Part shown: piece by piece, positions 1-14,590 of the stretch
How positions within the stretch are numbered: position 1 is the first letter of the stretch
Layout: the number at the start of each line of letters is the position of its first letter
DNA from: Urechis unicinctus
Lineage: Eukaryota; Annelida; Polychaeta; Xenopneusta; Urechidae
Assembly (NCBI GenBank): GCA_034190875.2
Contig: CM067356.1
Coordinates: forward strand, 54,154,102 to 54,218,101
Length of the DNA: 64,000 nucleotides
Direction: 5' to 3'
The notes under the pieces: model-generated
What the model was told of the DNA's origin: nothing
Seen by the model: the letters and a program-made list of their open reading frames with translations, nothing else
Databases searched by the model: none
Position numbers and translations under genes: made by a program

Positions 1-296
1 CAAAGGCCAATAAGTCTTTATGCTTTGCTGTTTTTGATATGACTTTCATAAGTTAGATATGACAAAATTATATGGTGGAGGTAACATTTACGGATTGATA
101 TAGTATTCAATGACACACCAGGGCTGAACAGTAACCTCACAAACCCATTGCAAGATCAGGTTAGTGGCCAGAATTGACACTTGCCTGGGACAGTATTCAC
201 TTGCCTAGTATTTATGCAAATACTTGTAATATTTTGGCAGATGTCAAAGACCATACATATCTGATTTTTAGTTTGTAAAGAAATATTGACATCAGA
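1..296. repeat. Segment X, direct repeat of 41,345-41,640
   Basis: About 300 bp that matches 41,345-41,640 in the same orientation (shared runs such as TTTTGATATGACTTTCA and GTATTCAATGACACACCAGG), whereas everything to its right (296 onward) matches 41,345 downward in inverted orientation. It begins with CAAAGGCC and its far edge carries AAGGCCTTTTGC, so short inverted GGCC-containing sequences bracket it. No coding potential was recognised. Confidence 0.75.
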
Positions 297-1166
297 AGGC
301 CTTTTGCATGATTCTAGACCACTAGCTTGCTTTACAAAATGTTTTTTATAAAAACATTTAAAATAATAACTCTCGTGTCAAAATCATGCAGGGCATATTC
401 TAAGTTTGTCAGTTGACCATCATTTTAGGTGAGGTCCATCATTAACTTTGGGCTTATAGCTTGCTTTATAACAATATTGTCATCAAATCAATTCCCCATA
501 GAGTTAACATGATACAAAGAGGTGTTCAACAATAACTTAATGTAATGTGGGGCTGCTAGCTTGCTTAATGATAAAACGTGCCACCAAACAGACAGACAGA
601 AAGTTAAACTCTTCTGAAAAGTTGAACTTATAGAATCCCTGAAATAATAAATATCTGTAATTTTATCAACTGATCACACTACCATGTCAATCAATCTCAT
701 CCTACAAAAACTGTTACAGATAACAATTTTAAAGAGTAGAAAACTACAATATATAGAACATATGAGCAAATGTAGGATGAACCTCAATGTTTGAATCCAT
801 TGTTTTTCTATGGTCTCAATGTATTCTAGTCCTGCTTATCTCGAGTAAGCATTTTCATTGTGGTAGTGAATACCTTATCCCACCCCCATAGGCGAGATAT
901 CCCTAGTTGCCATGAAATCTAAGCAAGAATTATGGTTCAGTATTACCTTCTCCATTCGGCAGCTCCAACCTGGGGAGCCTTCTGCTGCATTATTGACCAG
1001 CCATCAGTCAGTGGCCTAGCCCGAAAGAATTGATACTGAAAAAAGAAAGTCTCTTACAAGATATCAAAATACCATTTAGTAATACCCAACAAAGTGCTAA
1101 TGTATGAACCGACGCGTACTTCCTGTCTGTGCCAGCTTGCAGTGCTGAGATTGGCTAAAACAAAGG

Positions 1167-1365
<199 letters not shown>

Positions 1366-3291
1366 CGTTGTATCAGCTTCTGAAATCGATAATGTATTCC
1401 CTCAGCAATAGTTAGGCCGTTACTATTAGACCGTCTCAAAATACGGTGATATTGATATAACTGAATCATTGGGACTAAATTAACTATCTTTATTTGTAAT
1501 CCGATTCCATTATTTTCGCTTTGATGTAACAAACAGAATGCATATCCATTCATTATGTTCAAGGAGTGGATGCAACCTATACTTGATTCAATCTCCAATC
1601 TATTTAGAGAGACTTTAGAGGTTTGCCTATCATGGTTTCGCGCCTAAATCTCTTTCAATATTCACCTCATCTTTCCTCAACTGTTTTGGTGCAGTCATTA
1701 TTTCACTTAAATGTGTCCGCATCCAGTCATGCACACAAAATGAGTTCTTCAATTATCATGCTGTATCACATATCTCCTTGATATCTTTTTCCGATCCATG
1801 AGAAAACAATTAAAACCTTAATAAAGTGTGTTATGTTATCGCATACTGAGAAGTGGACTATAAGAGAATAATTTAAGGAGACAAAGGGCTGTTACATTTT
1901 CCATTCGGTCTATCATATGGCAATGGCACATTGTATGTAATGAGATTTGCAGCCAGTAAAACAGTGCAATGTTGACTTTGGTTTACTTTAACTAGCCTTC
2001 CTTTGGGTCATTTGGGTTATTTAGCTAATTAAATTCCGCTTCCTTCTTCCTGTTGGACGTGGGGTTGACCAGTTTTTATCACAACCGCATGAAAGTTATA
2101 ACTCACAAAAATATCCAGACAAAATCTCGCCATCGTGTTCCTGATGACAATAACTATTATATCACAGGTAAGTAAAATGCAGTTTTGTAGAGGCGCAATG
2201 AATTGAAATGAATCATGCTCATTTGTCAATTCGTGTTTATGTGTGTGATATGTGATCGTCATTTACACGGAGGCGCATCGACACAAATCAGTGTTCGGTG
2301 ATTGGCTTGTTATGATACCTTGTGAAAACATCCGCGTGCATAACACATTTGATCTATTGGGTAGATTGTTTATGGCTTACATACATTGGGTAACGTCATC
2401 TATCAACACCGACATTCCGGAACGCACTCTATGCTTAATTCTGCTCAAAGCGAATGACGAGAAACACAGCTGTAAATCATCCTGCTCTGATATCCATTAT
2501 ACTCTGGCTTTACCTGAATGGCAATTATGTCCTCATATAGGTTACCTTCTCTTAATGAAGCACCCATCTTCTTAGCCGGTTATTAAGTTGGGTTAGGCTG
2601 ACGGAAAGTCGCTTGTTTCTTGTATTTTTGCAATCCGCTGCAACATAGATCCATAGATTCACCAATCCCGCGAATACTCGCTTTTCTAAATCCCTTGAGC
2701 TAACGTTCACTTCTTTCCTCTTATGGCAGCTCTCTGCAATTGCCGCGAAATGGCGCAATACGGTAAAACATTGATGGCATATTTGGATGTCTTGGTTAGG
2801 ACGAAACGCAATGCAATTTCTTCAACATATTCTATGTCCCAGATACATAGCAATCACATTGAACCCATTTAATCCAGATATTGCAGGACAAAATCCAAAA
2901 ATGATGACTAAATATTGAAAATAGGATTGTCCTTAGAAAACAATAAAGACGGCATTGATCTGTCGATACAGCTGCTTTACCAGATTGCCCCCAGCAAGGA
3001 GCGACAAACAAGTACAAAATTCTTCTCAATATCACCCTCCAGTCATGCTCTGACAAGTTTCCACTACTCATTACCAATCAATGTATAATACTGCACTCTT
3101 TATCTAGGCTAACACGTCGACATTCATCGCCCCCCTTCTTTCCCCAGCTTCTCAGCTAAGCAAGCTTATTGTAAATATTAAGCCTTACAAAGAGTTTTGT
3201 CCTAGACATTACGTACAAACGAAGTTCATTATCACAATAGTACGCGATTTGTATATATGAGTCAGATGATCGAAGTGCCCGAATGGTATCG

Positions 3292-3319
3292 GGTCAATTC
3301 GCCCCCGGTCAATTCGCCA
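3292..3319. repeat. GGTCAATTCGCC short repeat, left copy
   Basis: Two adjacent copies of GGGTCAATTCGCC-like sequence. The partner arm has about four copies at 38,241-38,325. The left-only 3 kb segment begins immediately after this motif, so the motif marks a breakpoint. Confidence 0.7.
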
Positions 3320-3332
3320 ACGCAGCCATGCT

Positions 3333-6300
3333 ATCTCATCCGCAGACAAAGGATATAATAGAGTGGTGTTAAGAGTGCATATTTTCAACTTTAATTTGTT
3401 AAATTATTAATGAGAGCTTGATATTTGTAAAAAGCCAATACTTTTATTACTATTTTGACTAGTGATTGACGACACTTGTACGTGATCCTCGAGAATGATG
3501 CCAACACTACGACAATGCAGCAATGCATTACGTTGTTGTATACTCGTACCAGACATTGAACAAATTTTGCCTAATGCATGATAAATGATGTTTGTAACCA
3601 GAAGTCACCTACGTTTGTGAGCCCCTCTACAATTAGGTTCAGCATCGATCAAATATATAGTCGTGTGCAAATCCAATGTTTGCCGTATACTTTATGAAAA
3701 ATGCGATAACAATGGGTGGAGCCTGGCTTTATCGATAAGCTCGTGAAGCCCATTGTAACATGCGATAAATTAATTTAACATTCTCCGTCCTCTTTTTGAT
3801 ACAGTCCGCATTACCTACATTGTTTTGCTTCATTACTGATGTATAATGTCACAATTTGTATTTTTCGTATAACCTTTATCTTTGCATTTTTGGCCCTTGT
3901 CTTGTTTTTTTTCTTTTAACCTATGGAACAAGTCACATGCAACAAGAAAAAACCGGACATTTTTTGAAAGACGCTGTTCGGCGTCAGGCTTGTGAAAATC
4001 ATACGATAGCTTGATTAACAAGTTGCAAAGGAACAGATGTGCTTCTGCCTGGGTCTTGCAAATCTGTCGACTACATCACTGCCCCACGGGCTATACAGCC
4101 AACAATCACACTGTGGTTTTATTTAAATCCAATTCCGAATGCTTTTTTATTGTGCCGATTTACAATTTCGGTTATGCGCCCGCAATATTTGAATAAACTG
4201 GCTTTGAATACGTTTATAGTGAAGTCTTCCAAAAACTGTGACTGTGCTGTGAAATTCGATCCATGAGAGAAATGGTGACATTTCTCATCGCAACTGGCTC
4301 CGTGCATCCGAATTTATTGACATTGTTTGACCGTCATTGCCTTCTACAGACGACTGATGTCATTTTGGCATAGTGTGATATAGCAATAAAGGAAAGATAG
4401 GTCGAACGCTGACGAATGGCTCCCTATACGCTTTGACAAACTGTGCTTGATCTGTATTGATATTATTACGCCCGGCCATTGTTATTGCCTATGCAATGTC
4501 AAATTGCTTTTTTTTGATGGGACATGTATTATACATCATATTGGGCACGTGTTTGACGCTACTAGACATTCTGAGCTTAAAATGGGCCAGATAAGGGCGA
4601 TAATGTATTAACAAGATGCAATTGCGTATGTATTTTACTCAACCTATCGCTTCTCATTTGCATACATGTGGTAACAAAGATCCGAGGCTATTTTCAAGGC
4701 GCCGGAATCGATAAATAATCGTTGACTACCTGTTTCCAATATCTGAAACGATTTGTGTCAGTTTAGAAGTACACATCACCGAAAATAATAGAATAATTGC
4801 TTCGAAAACAGCATCGTGAATGTCTTGCTGCCGAATTCACCCATCCAGTTTGTTGTCACACCATAACTCTTTCGGGACCTTGTTTCGCAACAACAGATTG
4901 ATTAATCTGGTATTGCAAGGTGTCACAGATATCTAGTTGTGATTGGCTAGATATTGAATCATTTGATGGAATACACTTTGTTTTAAGCTGTATCTGAAAG
5001 ATGCAGTATATAAAGTCGTTGAGCCATGATACATGAATAAATACACTAATTCTGAGGTCCATTTATCGCTGTAAGGGAGCATATTAATCTAAATTGATTA
5101 ACAGCAATGCCATTGTGCTGAAGTGATGAATGTCTTTATCAGCTGTTACTCAACGAGCTCCTGTATTGTTAAGCTGTATTAATCAGAGGCTAGTACATTC
5201 GATACTCAACGTAATTAAAATCCACAATCCTAGTTCTATCTATCATCACTGGGAAGTGTCATTTACTGTGTGTTATTGCATCGTGATTCATTTATTAAGT
5301 GTACAATATAGTGAGTTGACAGAGAAGAGCTGTATGCAGATTCATAAACAAGCGTTGTGCTCTTAATGCGATGAACATAATTGCGATCTTTATAATAACA
5401 CGTTTTGTTCTTTGTCTGAGTGTTTCTCACTTTCCCCGCCAACTATACATGTGCTTGATACAGTACATCATCTAGGAAGTGGAAAAAGGTATATGTTAAC
5501 GTAATGTAATGCGTCTGCCTCACTTTAATTTATCTCTGCAAAATGAATCATTAAGGAGGTCGTATATCCTGGTCAAATATCCTTAACCGGCTCAGATTGC
5601 GCACAAACCTGCTATGTAGTTACATAAATACCTAAAGGGAGTCTTTTAGTAACATCTTGATGATGGCAAATGATCATGTCACTCATAGATACATTGGAAT
5701 CATTGAGGAATAACCGTCGCATCTTTGTGATCGATTTTGTTATGTACGTGTTGTTAATGCCTGAAGACGACTGCAAATTATTATTTTCGTAGACAGTCAA
5801 AAGAACTTGTTAGATCGATGTTTTTCGATAAATGGGAACTAATTGTATTCCATTTAATTAATAAAACACTTCCATTGTTCCTCGGGGCAATTCCTTCATC
5901 AAGTGGTTTATTGATAATCATACAAAGCCTAATGAGAAAAAGAGTCAGATATTGCTTTTATGTGTTTCGAACTAAGAACAACGAGTTAATAGCTCTGCTA
6001 AGAGAGCTCACTCGAGGCTTCCGCCCGAGGAAATATGCGAAGACGCATCCTCTAAGCCGAAGCGTTATTGTCATAGCGTCTTGTCATAGCGTCTCTTAAA
6101 ACTACGTGGAACGGCTCTGTTTACTTTGGAGCTGTAGTCGCCTCGACGAATCAGATGACTCCATATCTCTAACAGCCTCCGAGCCTCGAACCGTTGGATC
6201 AATAGTCCCATGTGCTTTTGTTGATTTCATGGTATCGTCGCCTGATGTCGGGGGAGTCTTTCGAGTTATTTCATAATCGTCACGCAGCTCAGCGTAGCTA

Positions 6301-6355
6301 TAAACTCTTCGCTCGAAACCTTCAGATTCCCCTGACATGCCAAAAATGTTAATGT
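3333..6355. other. Left-arm-only segment, no gene recognised
   Basis: About 3.0 kb present between two blocks that are almost adjacent in the partner arm (38,170 and 38,290). It is either an insertion in the left arm or a deletion in the right. I found no convincing terminal repeats or target duplication, and no open frame with recognisable protein similarity. Its last 250 bp belong to repeat family R, annotated separately. Confidence 0.7.
6100..6350. repeat. Repeat family R, copy 1
   Basis: Contains AGCGTAGCTATAAACTCT and a CATGTGCTTTTGTTGAT stretch. It is related to 6,545-6,800 about 445 bp downstream, and in reverse complement to 60,905-61,110. No gene. Confidence 0.7.
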
Positions 6356-8690
6356 CGACCCCAGGTCAGTTCCCTCGCTTCAGACATTTATTGACAATCT
6401 AAAACCATCCGCAGTGCAAACATAGGACGGACATGAAAGATCGAGGATCGTAAACTGCGCGGACGCTGTTAGAGGCGAACTGTTTTCCATAATTTATCAA
6501 GTTGACATTTCTTTAGTAGAGTACTTGCTATTTTCGCTATTCATAAACCGAATTTGCGACGTGTTTTGGCAGTGGCATCACTCTGTGAAAAGACATTTTT
6601 CCCGCTCTCAACAATCGTATTGACGTCAGCCCAGTATTCTCATGTGCTTTTGATTGTGTCACGGTAGCGCCACGATTGTAGTGTATTATAATTAGGGAAG
6701 CGTTCACCACAGAGCCACTCCAACTGAGCCCTCTTAGCGTAGCTATAAACTCTATGCTAAGAATACAAATGCCAGTAGTGTGAACAGATCCATGGCTCAA
6801 GGAATAACTTGCCCTGCAGAATAGAACAGTCATAGATATAGATTCATAATTTTGGGTAGCAAAGTATGCTAGTCATTTGAAGGTCTGTAGTCTGATGTAA
6901 AATATATATCATGTGTCTGTGGTGTCGAAATCATTCAGAGGAATAGATGTGATACTTTTGAGCGCTTTGTATGTTATTGGACAATTTGACCAGTTTGGCG
7001 GTATTTGAATTGGTTGAAAATCACACCCCCTTTCCCTAACCACCCTCCACCCTTTTTCCCAGTATGTGAAATGCGACTAGTGTCTATGAAGATTGTTTGC
7101 AGTGCATTTTGTTCGACTAAACAACAATTTTCGATGCTACCGGTTATATATTTGCCAAAATGTGGAATTTTATGGTAGCAACGCTTCTTGCAATAACCAG
7201 CCTAAGGCTGGCACATAAATGTCACGTCGGTAGTGCAATACGGCCTTTATTTAAGATGAAGAGCTGAATTTATTGGATACTTTGCTGGTTGAAATTGGAT
7301 GAACCACAAAGCGACAAACTCTATGAGGATCCCATATGATGCTGCAAACAATTATGCGCTTTGTATTAATGGTTATATGGTGGTACTAAATTGTGCACTG
7401 CTAATTGCATTCGGCTGCAGGTGAGGCAAACTCAGCAAACTGAGAGCATAAGCAATACTGATCAATGATGAGGTAGTTCTCCGATCCAATTCCTATATGC
7501 GGGCCACAAACTTGGTGGTTTAATTTCCTGAGGCGTAGAAATCGGACGGCAAGCACATTGTACAGGTATTACGGGATGAGCAAATGATTTGTAAGCAATC
7601 TTAAATGATTGATGACAGCATCGTCTATCATCAAGGTCTGAGTTAATGCTAGTATCGTAATGAGGCATAAAAGTCATTTATAATGACAACATTTCGATGG
7701 CGGGTTTACCTGAAGAAGCTCAGCATGTTGATAGGTTTGTAATGCAAATATATCTACATTAAACTTATCACAGTCATCCTATGCAACTTCTATGGCTGTG
7801 GTCTCATTCTCACACATCACCACAGAAAAGTTGATGTGCTTTGTCGTTAGGTTAGTTTTCGCTTCACTCAACAAGGAGGGAGCTCAGCCCTCGTTGGGCT
7901 GCATAAAATTAGCCATAAACAACAACCGCCATGCTGCAATATTGTTCGTTTCGGGTTCAACAAGTCGTCTTAACAGCAGCGCATAACATGGCTGTTGTTA
8001 TCCTTGATGCTATATGGTGGTCATACTTACGCGGAACCAGATAACAGTAAATGTACTGAGCTGTCATATCAATGTGGCCTCCTGTTACATGGAATATATT
8101 CCGTAAGTGTTATGAGGCTGTTAACAACGAGATGATGGTGCATCTGTATTGCCGTATCTCACACAGGGTGTTCTGCTGCGTGTACAATTTCTATACCACG
8201 CTGGAAGCCTATTGTTTAAGAAATAAACCGCAAACATCTAATGACAGTGCCGCTTGAAATGCTCCGTCATTGTTTAAATATTATAAGAAGTGCTCATCGA
8301 TTCATAGAATTATTCCCATAAGAGCAACTTTAAACATACATTTCGTTATCATGAATCAAACTGCCACTTAACATCTGGGTTTGGCTTGCCGTACCTTGTA
8401 TGATGTTTACACTGAAGCAGAGCTTATAAAATCAAGCATCCTGCAAAATGGTTTCAGGATGGTATTATTATATGATACGATTTGATTTGACAAGCGATTA
8501 ATCAACTTATATCTGTATATAGTACGTACAATATATTTACAGCTCCATGGCAACCATAGCACCCTAATCGATAGGGATGCAAGCATAAAATGCAGCGTAC
8601 GTATGATAGAAGTACATAATCTCAAGCAACATCATCAAGGAGCCATGGATGTTCGCGACTGATACCCGCCTCTGCTGCCGCCACGCACTT
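6355..8690. repeat. Inverted-repeat arm A, left copy, part 2
   Basis: Matches 36,020-38,170 in reverse complement. This is the best-preserved part of the duplication: 7,150-7,620 against 37,190-37,640 is nearly identical, with one uninterrupted identical run of roughly 100 bp, while the remainder shows roughly one difference per 15-20 bases. Short frames in the conserved stretch are broken by a one-base indel between copies, so coding is not supported. Confidence 0.88.
6545..6800. repeat. Repeat family R, copy 2
   Basis: Degenerate relative of 6,100-6,350 with the core TTAGCGTAGCTATAAACTCT. Its inverted partner in arm A is 37,735-37,990, and a third copy lies at 60,590-60,770. Confidence 0.75.
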
Positions 8691-9495
8691 CCTGCTATGA
8701 CAGCCATACATTATTTATTCAAATGATTAATCGTGCTTCCGCGATCACGGACGCTGCCGTAAAGTTGCAATCTGACATAAATATATACCGATAAGATTAT
8801 TATTATATATTGCGCCTCATATGCTGTCTTCCGAAAACCAAGGGCTAACTATTTAGGTATGAGAACATGGCAAATGGGAGTCACTGTTTATCAGAAAATC
8901 ATCCCTTCTGCACTCATTTGGACTTCTATGGAATTCTACGCTGACTTATCTACGACCCTGTTGGTGTGAGTCTTTTTGTGTCATCTGCGTATACACGGAC
9001 CAGTATGCAGTAAAAGAACAAACCAGACTGCTCGCTGGTCTCTCGACTGGCCTACATCTTTAGTAATGAATTATGTCCGTAACAAATGGCGTGACAGATT
9101 ATAAACTCGACAGACATGCTTATTAAGGGATAAGATGTAAGAGGGGGCATATAGTTGGGAACAAATATTTGCAACTTCTGCATGCAGCTATCCATGTGAA
9201 GGCTCGAATTTGCCCGTTGCGATTACGACGGCGTCACCCAGGAAGAGCATCAAAGCAAACCCAATGGTAGTATATTGATATTCTAGCAAACGGATCGGGG
9301 ATCACCATTTATACCCCAGTACGTAGATTATGATCTTAGTGAGAAGACTTAATGAGACAAAGACGCAAGTTAAAGAACCTTTTCATGTGCGACTATCACT
9401 ATGACGGTGTCAGTCGAGGTTGAATATACGTACCATAGAGTATGCTGGTGATGATTATATCACAGAAGCAGATAAATGGTATCATGTAATACGCA
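8690..9495. repeat. Left-arm-only block with degenerate tandem copy of 10,120-10,450
   Basis: No counterpart at the matching place in the right arm, which has an unrelated 0.9 kb at 35,100-36,020. Bases 8,990-9,440 are a diverged direct copy of 10,120-10,450 (shared pieces: ACCAGACTGC, ACAAATATTT, TTAGTGAGAAG versus CTCGGAGGGG context, CATATGACTG-like end). The right arm has only one copy (34,100-34,440). No gene seen. Confidence 0.6.
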
Positions 9496-9799
<304 letters not shown>

Positions 9800-10975
9800 T
9801 CCTATCTATGTTGTGTAAATTCATAACATTACCTCAAACAATAACTCCATGGATCCATTTATTTCCTAACCTAAACACCGATGATTGAAGTCTTTGCGCC
9901 TTTCGCAATCTACCAATTGTGATATCAGTTATCTGATATCAGCAATCGTAGTAGAATCTTACGACTGTTCATGCAAACTTAGGCGTAGCCATACAGTGGT
10001 AGACCGCCGTAAATACACGCATAACCATCCTTTAAATGCTATATAACGGGCCTTATCTGCTATCTACCGGTGTCCAGGAACTAATCTGTGAGATTTATTA
10101 AGTAGTAACGTATTGCCACAAGTAGCTTTTGTACTGCCTGCGCATGCAGTCTACAAACGTACCAGACTGCCCATGTGGATTTTGATGTGCTGGCAACATC
10201 AATAATTAATTTCTACTGACTCTCATACTGAATATGGCAAGATAAAGGATTGCATAAATGGAAGACAAATATTTCGCTTTATGGTTTTTCCATTCTACCA
10301 AACACACCGGGCATCACTATCTCAGATTTTTGATGTTGATTACGATCTCGGAGGGGTGCCTAAATGGGACACAAACGCCAGTTAAATAACCGAGTCATAT
10401 ATGACTGTGATAATGGTTGTGCTCCACCAAGAATCGAATCGCCGGGATAACGATTAAATCAGCGTGCCTAAGGCAGGATGATGGTCGTTAATTCACAGGT
10501 CAAGATTACGGATAATGAAAGCACTTGGAGGTTTTGTTTCCCCACTAGGAAACTAAAATCAGCTATCAACATTGGGTCCTTTCTGTAGCTCATTGCCACT
10601 TCGTGCAATGAAGGCATCGTGATATCATTTTGCCATGGGCGGTCAGCGCCGTTAAGAAGCATGCTTTTACATTAACGCAGCTATAACACGATAACCATTG
10701 ACCTTCGTCCGCGTAGTCAGAATCGCAGACTATCATCTCCTAGTACCATCTATTCGAATTTATTTGTTTAAATGCCAACATTGGACCTCGACACGAATGG
10801 TAGCTATGCAATACACAACATTGACTATGGTGATCGACGGCTTTTGATGATTTCTTGTTCTTGTTCGGTTCGCTTCTGTTGCCGTTGAGAGCAAAGGCAG
10901 TTTGCCGATTATATTGCCGGAATTCAAACGAATCCTTGCTGATATGTCTTAAATATTCCAAGAGAGACATACAAT
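9800..10975. repeat. Inverted-repeat arm A, left copy, part 3
   Basis: Matches 33,600-34,800 in reverse complement. Anchors include the stretch around 9,840-9,950 (partner 34,600-34,740) and 10,190-10,400 (partner 34,140-34,340). No conserved open frame. Confidence 0.85.
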
Positions 10976-11642
<667 letters not shown>

Positions 11643-11643
<1 letters not shown>

Positions 11644-12560
11644 GCCGCCTACAAAAGAATCGTCACCCACAAAATGATTGCAGATATAACGATACTCACC
11701 TTAGGTCAAAAGGCAATGGTTGATGCTTACTTGTGATGTCAGCGTCATTTCTGTGTGAGGTCAGAAAATTGACACTTCACTTCAGGTGCAGACATTACAG
11801 TGTCAGCATGAAATTGTTTGAGCCATTTCATTGTGCTCAGTGGACTCACTCAAGACCATAGGTGACTTTGTGCGTATCAATAAGAGCCAACATTGTCTAA
11901 TCGCACGTTGGTGTTGCATGAAAGAACTGAGATGGCACAACTGGGTTCGGTTCCATTTGTATGAGTGCCAGACAATAAATATTAGTTTTTGGTGCGAGAC
12001 ATAGATGGTGTCACCGCTAAATAAGAATGTATAACCAAACCACTCAGCGCAATTACGGTCAATGCAAAACACCACCACTGTAAGAGCAATTTGCTCGGGT
12101 TGACTCCAGGGAATGAATGGTTTGAGGTTGTCAGAGGGATAAAAATTAAAATTGGAGCGCAAGACTTGACCGCATAATTCTGTAGAATAAGTCTTCTGGG
12201 ACATGAGAAAGATTGCTGGCAATATTTGGACTCATGTGTTTATACGTTTCATACAGCAAAACGGCCGCTTTAGCGGCATACGTGATAGAGATCGAAGATG
12301 CTGCTTTCCGGTACACAGTTAATGACATCCTCTTATTCATAGGACATACATTTGCCAATAGTTCTTCCATAAAGTATTTGTAGAAAGCAGTGTTTGTATA
12401 TATATTGTAACATGAGATCACTGCAATCGACCAAAAACCACATTCGTCACAGGCTAAGAAGTGCACTATAATATCCCATGCTATGAAACCCCAAGCATTA
12501 TGATACAGAAGCTTAATTAATGGACCAATTTGTATTCGCCAGATCATGCCTCACGGTTCA
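11643..12560. repeat. Inverted-repeat arm A, left copy, part 4
   Basis: Bases 11,643-12,420 match 33,060-33,570 in reverse complement. Bases 12,440-12,560 match 27,640-27,740, next to the BEL/Pao copy. The right side is therefore interrupted here by 5.3 kb including a transposon. A minus-strand frame of 133 codons (12,146-12,547) is not preserved in the right copy and shows no family I know. Confidence 0.8.
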
Positions 12561-12599
12561 AATCAGCAGTTTACTTCATCTCTAGTGCGCCCGGTACGT

Positions 12600-14340
12600 A
12601 AACAGCATTGACCGTTGGATCAGTTAGCTCGCGGTAAATGCATTGGTCTTATTGGCAAACGCAATTGAATAAAGACAGCTTAGCGGTCATATTCTGTAGT
12701 AACATTCTCCATCCAATAAGCAACAGTGATGAGCAGATATTCACATAATCAACCATCGATATATACAACATAAATTAATGATAAATGTGTTCAGAGATTA
12801 CTGACACGATCCCGGTTGTTCTTCTACTGGGATAAAAAAACTGGCTGGCGAAGGGTGGAATGCGTCGTCTTCAAAATGATGCTTCTTACAAGACCCTTTC
12901 AATCCGCTTCTGTACCATTTTCTATCGATAAGTCATCATCTGTCAGCAGTACGAGTCTCCTGGCTGCATATTCCGTTTTGGGCGAATCCATTTTGGACGT
13001 TTCTGTAATTTATATAGATATTCTTTTCTCCATCTGATCCAAAGAGAATAAGGCTATGTTTGAACCCTATGCCAGCGCTTGCGCATGTACACATCCGTGG
13101 GAAGAATATTCGTGTTTCAAGGTGAAGATATAATTTGGTGTCTAGGTTGATTATCATCTGAAATGTTTGACAAGCTTGTAAGTGGTCTAGAATTGACGAT
13201 ACCCTGAACTTCACTCAAAACTATGCGGAATAAGCGTCTCTTAGAAATGGGTGTAGACACTGAGTTATCATATTTTTATGTCTCTTGTTGCATTGGAGTA
13301 GGTCTTCAATGTCTTGACTGAAGTGCCCTCCTTGTGCAATAATATAGTCCTTGTTTTCGGCATGCATTCGTTTTTTCAGTTTTGTAGCTAGTCTTGTGTA
13401 GACAATGAATGCCTTCTTTCAGGCGTAGCTAGTCTTTTATGCATGATGTAATGCATGAGGTTGTGAAAATCCCGTCTGCATATTTGCTGTACTGTATTTC
13501 TGCAATAATATGTCCGTAATTTTTCAGGTAGTTCATTATCCCATCCTACACCCTCTATTTGGCAGATCTGTTGCCTTCATCAGCTTCTTGAAAGTAGTGT
13601 GAGTCACGAATCCGAGTGGGTCAAATATACGGTTGGATATGCGCCTCTTCTTGCTGGCGTTGCTTTACTGGATTTGAGCATAATGGAGAATCCAAATTCG
13701 TCAATTTCGATGCACCACTGTATGCCCAGGGCATGTCTCTCAATAGGAAAATGGTCATAGTGTTCACGTCTAGTGTTGTTTACTTCCTTGCAGTGCTCTT
13801 TTCGTTTTGGAATAGCTTCCAATACGCACTTTCTGCTGCTGGTGGAACTGTTGTGAGAGGTAAACCAAGGTAATGACATGGATCGTAAGGCTTTGATGAG
13901 TTCAGAAAGCTGTAGTGTAATTTCCTTTGGTAGATCTCAAGCTACAAATCATCCGCATAGAAAGTTACCCTTTATTGTGTTGCTAACTTTTCATTTGCTG
14001 GAGGGTAGAACGTCAGATTGCGGTAGTCTACATCTGTTACAAAGGAAAAGTTTCAAATACTCGGTAATATTATACGATGCACCTGTGGGTTTGTGTTTCC
14101 GTTTGGCCAACAGAGAAACTTTAAGAACTCTCGCTGATCCGTTGGGACGTGTACTTGGTGGAACATTGACTCATTGTCTCCAATGAATGCAACTGGTTCC
14201 TCATGAAACCTTGTCAACACTCATACCAAATGTGGCTATCATAAACTAAGCAAAACCTCATGGGAATGTTGATCCAATGTCTTGGGTCTCGGTGCCTGTC
14301 GGTTACTGCTGAAGATATCAAGTATTCTGATTGATCGTGG
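12600..14340 (-). pseudogene. BEL/Pao retrotransposon pol fragment, left copy
   Basis: Remnant of the polyprotein of a BEL/Pao LTR retrotransposon, read on the minus strand. Visible in order: reverse-transcriptase start near 14,215-14,100 (a FHEEP..FIGD.ESMFHQV motif); the catalytic motif at 13,959-13,948 reading YADD with a nearby frameshift; the Pao-specific ALGIQW...ARRGAYP region within 13,879-13,604; and the integrase C-terminal (DUF5641-type) block near 13,060-12,920. The RNase H to integrase-core interval is shortened. It is an inverted duplicate of 25,450-27,640. Many stops and frameshifts make it non-functional, and no LTRs were recognised. The minisatellite m abuts its 5' end. Confidence 0.85.
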
Positions 14341-14361
14341 TGACCCGGTTACCTGATTCCA

Positions 14362-14590
14362 GAACCACCTAACCCAAGCCGCTTCTTCAACCACCTAACC
14401 CAAGCCACTGCTGCACACCGGCCTAACTCCCATTGTCACCACTGCTACAAATGTTAAAACCCCGGCTAACCCATGCCACATTTCAACGCGGACACCAGCT
14501 AACCCATGCCACATCTACAACAGGCTAACCAAAGCCGTTTATACGACCAGCTAACCCAAGCTGCTATTACAACCAGCTAACCCAAGATAA
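14362..14590. repeat. 26-bp minisatellite m, left copy
   Basis: About nine degenerate units of CCAGCTAACCCAAGCCGCTT-type sequence (reverse complement contains TTGGGTTAGCTGG). The same minisatellite is at 25,330-25,446 and 61,745-61,848. It sits exactly at the junction between block B (partner at 25,450) and block C (partner at 61,383). Confidence 0.9.

Noticed and set aside
7462..7677. 71-codon minus-strand frame in the best-conserved arm segment
   Set aside because: Nucleotides are conserved whether or not in frame. A one-base indel and a roughly 100-bp insertion between copies break the reading frame, so gene conversion explains the identity better.
10425..10450. tRNA-like T-arm sequence (GAATCGAATCGCC)
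   Set aside because: No matching A-box, acceptor stem or cloverleaf could be built around it. No tRNA or rRNA gene was found anywhere in the window.
11803..12547. Overlapping minus-strand frames of 139 and 133 codons
   Set aside because: Frames of this length are expected by chance several times in 64 kb. The right-arm copy does not keep them, and no family was recognised.
14362..14590. Interstitial telomere repeat
   Set aside because: The CTAACCC core resembles telomeric sequence, but the unit is 26 bp with unrelated remaining bases. It is a minisatellite.
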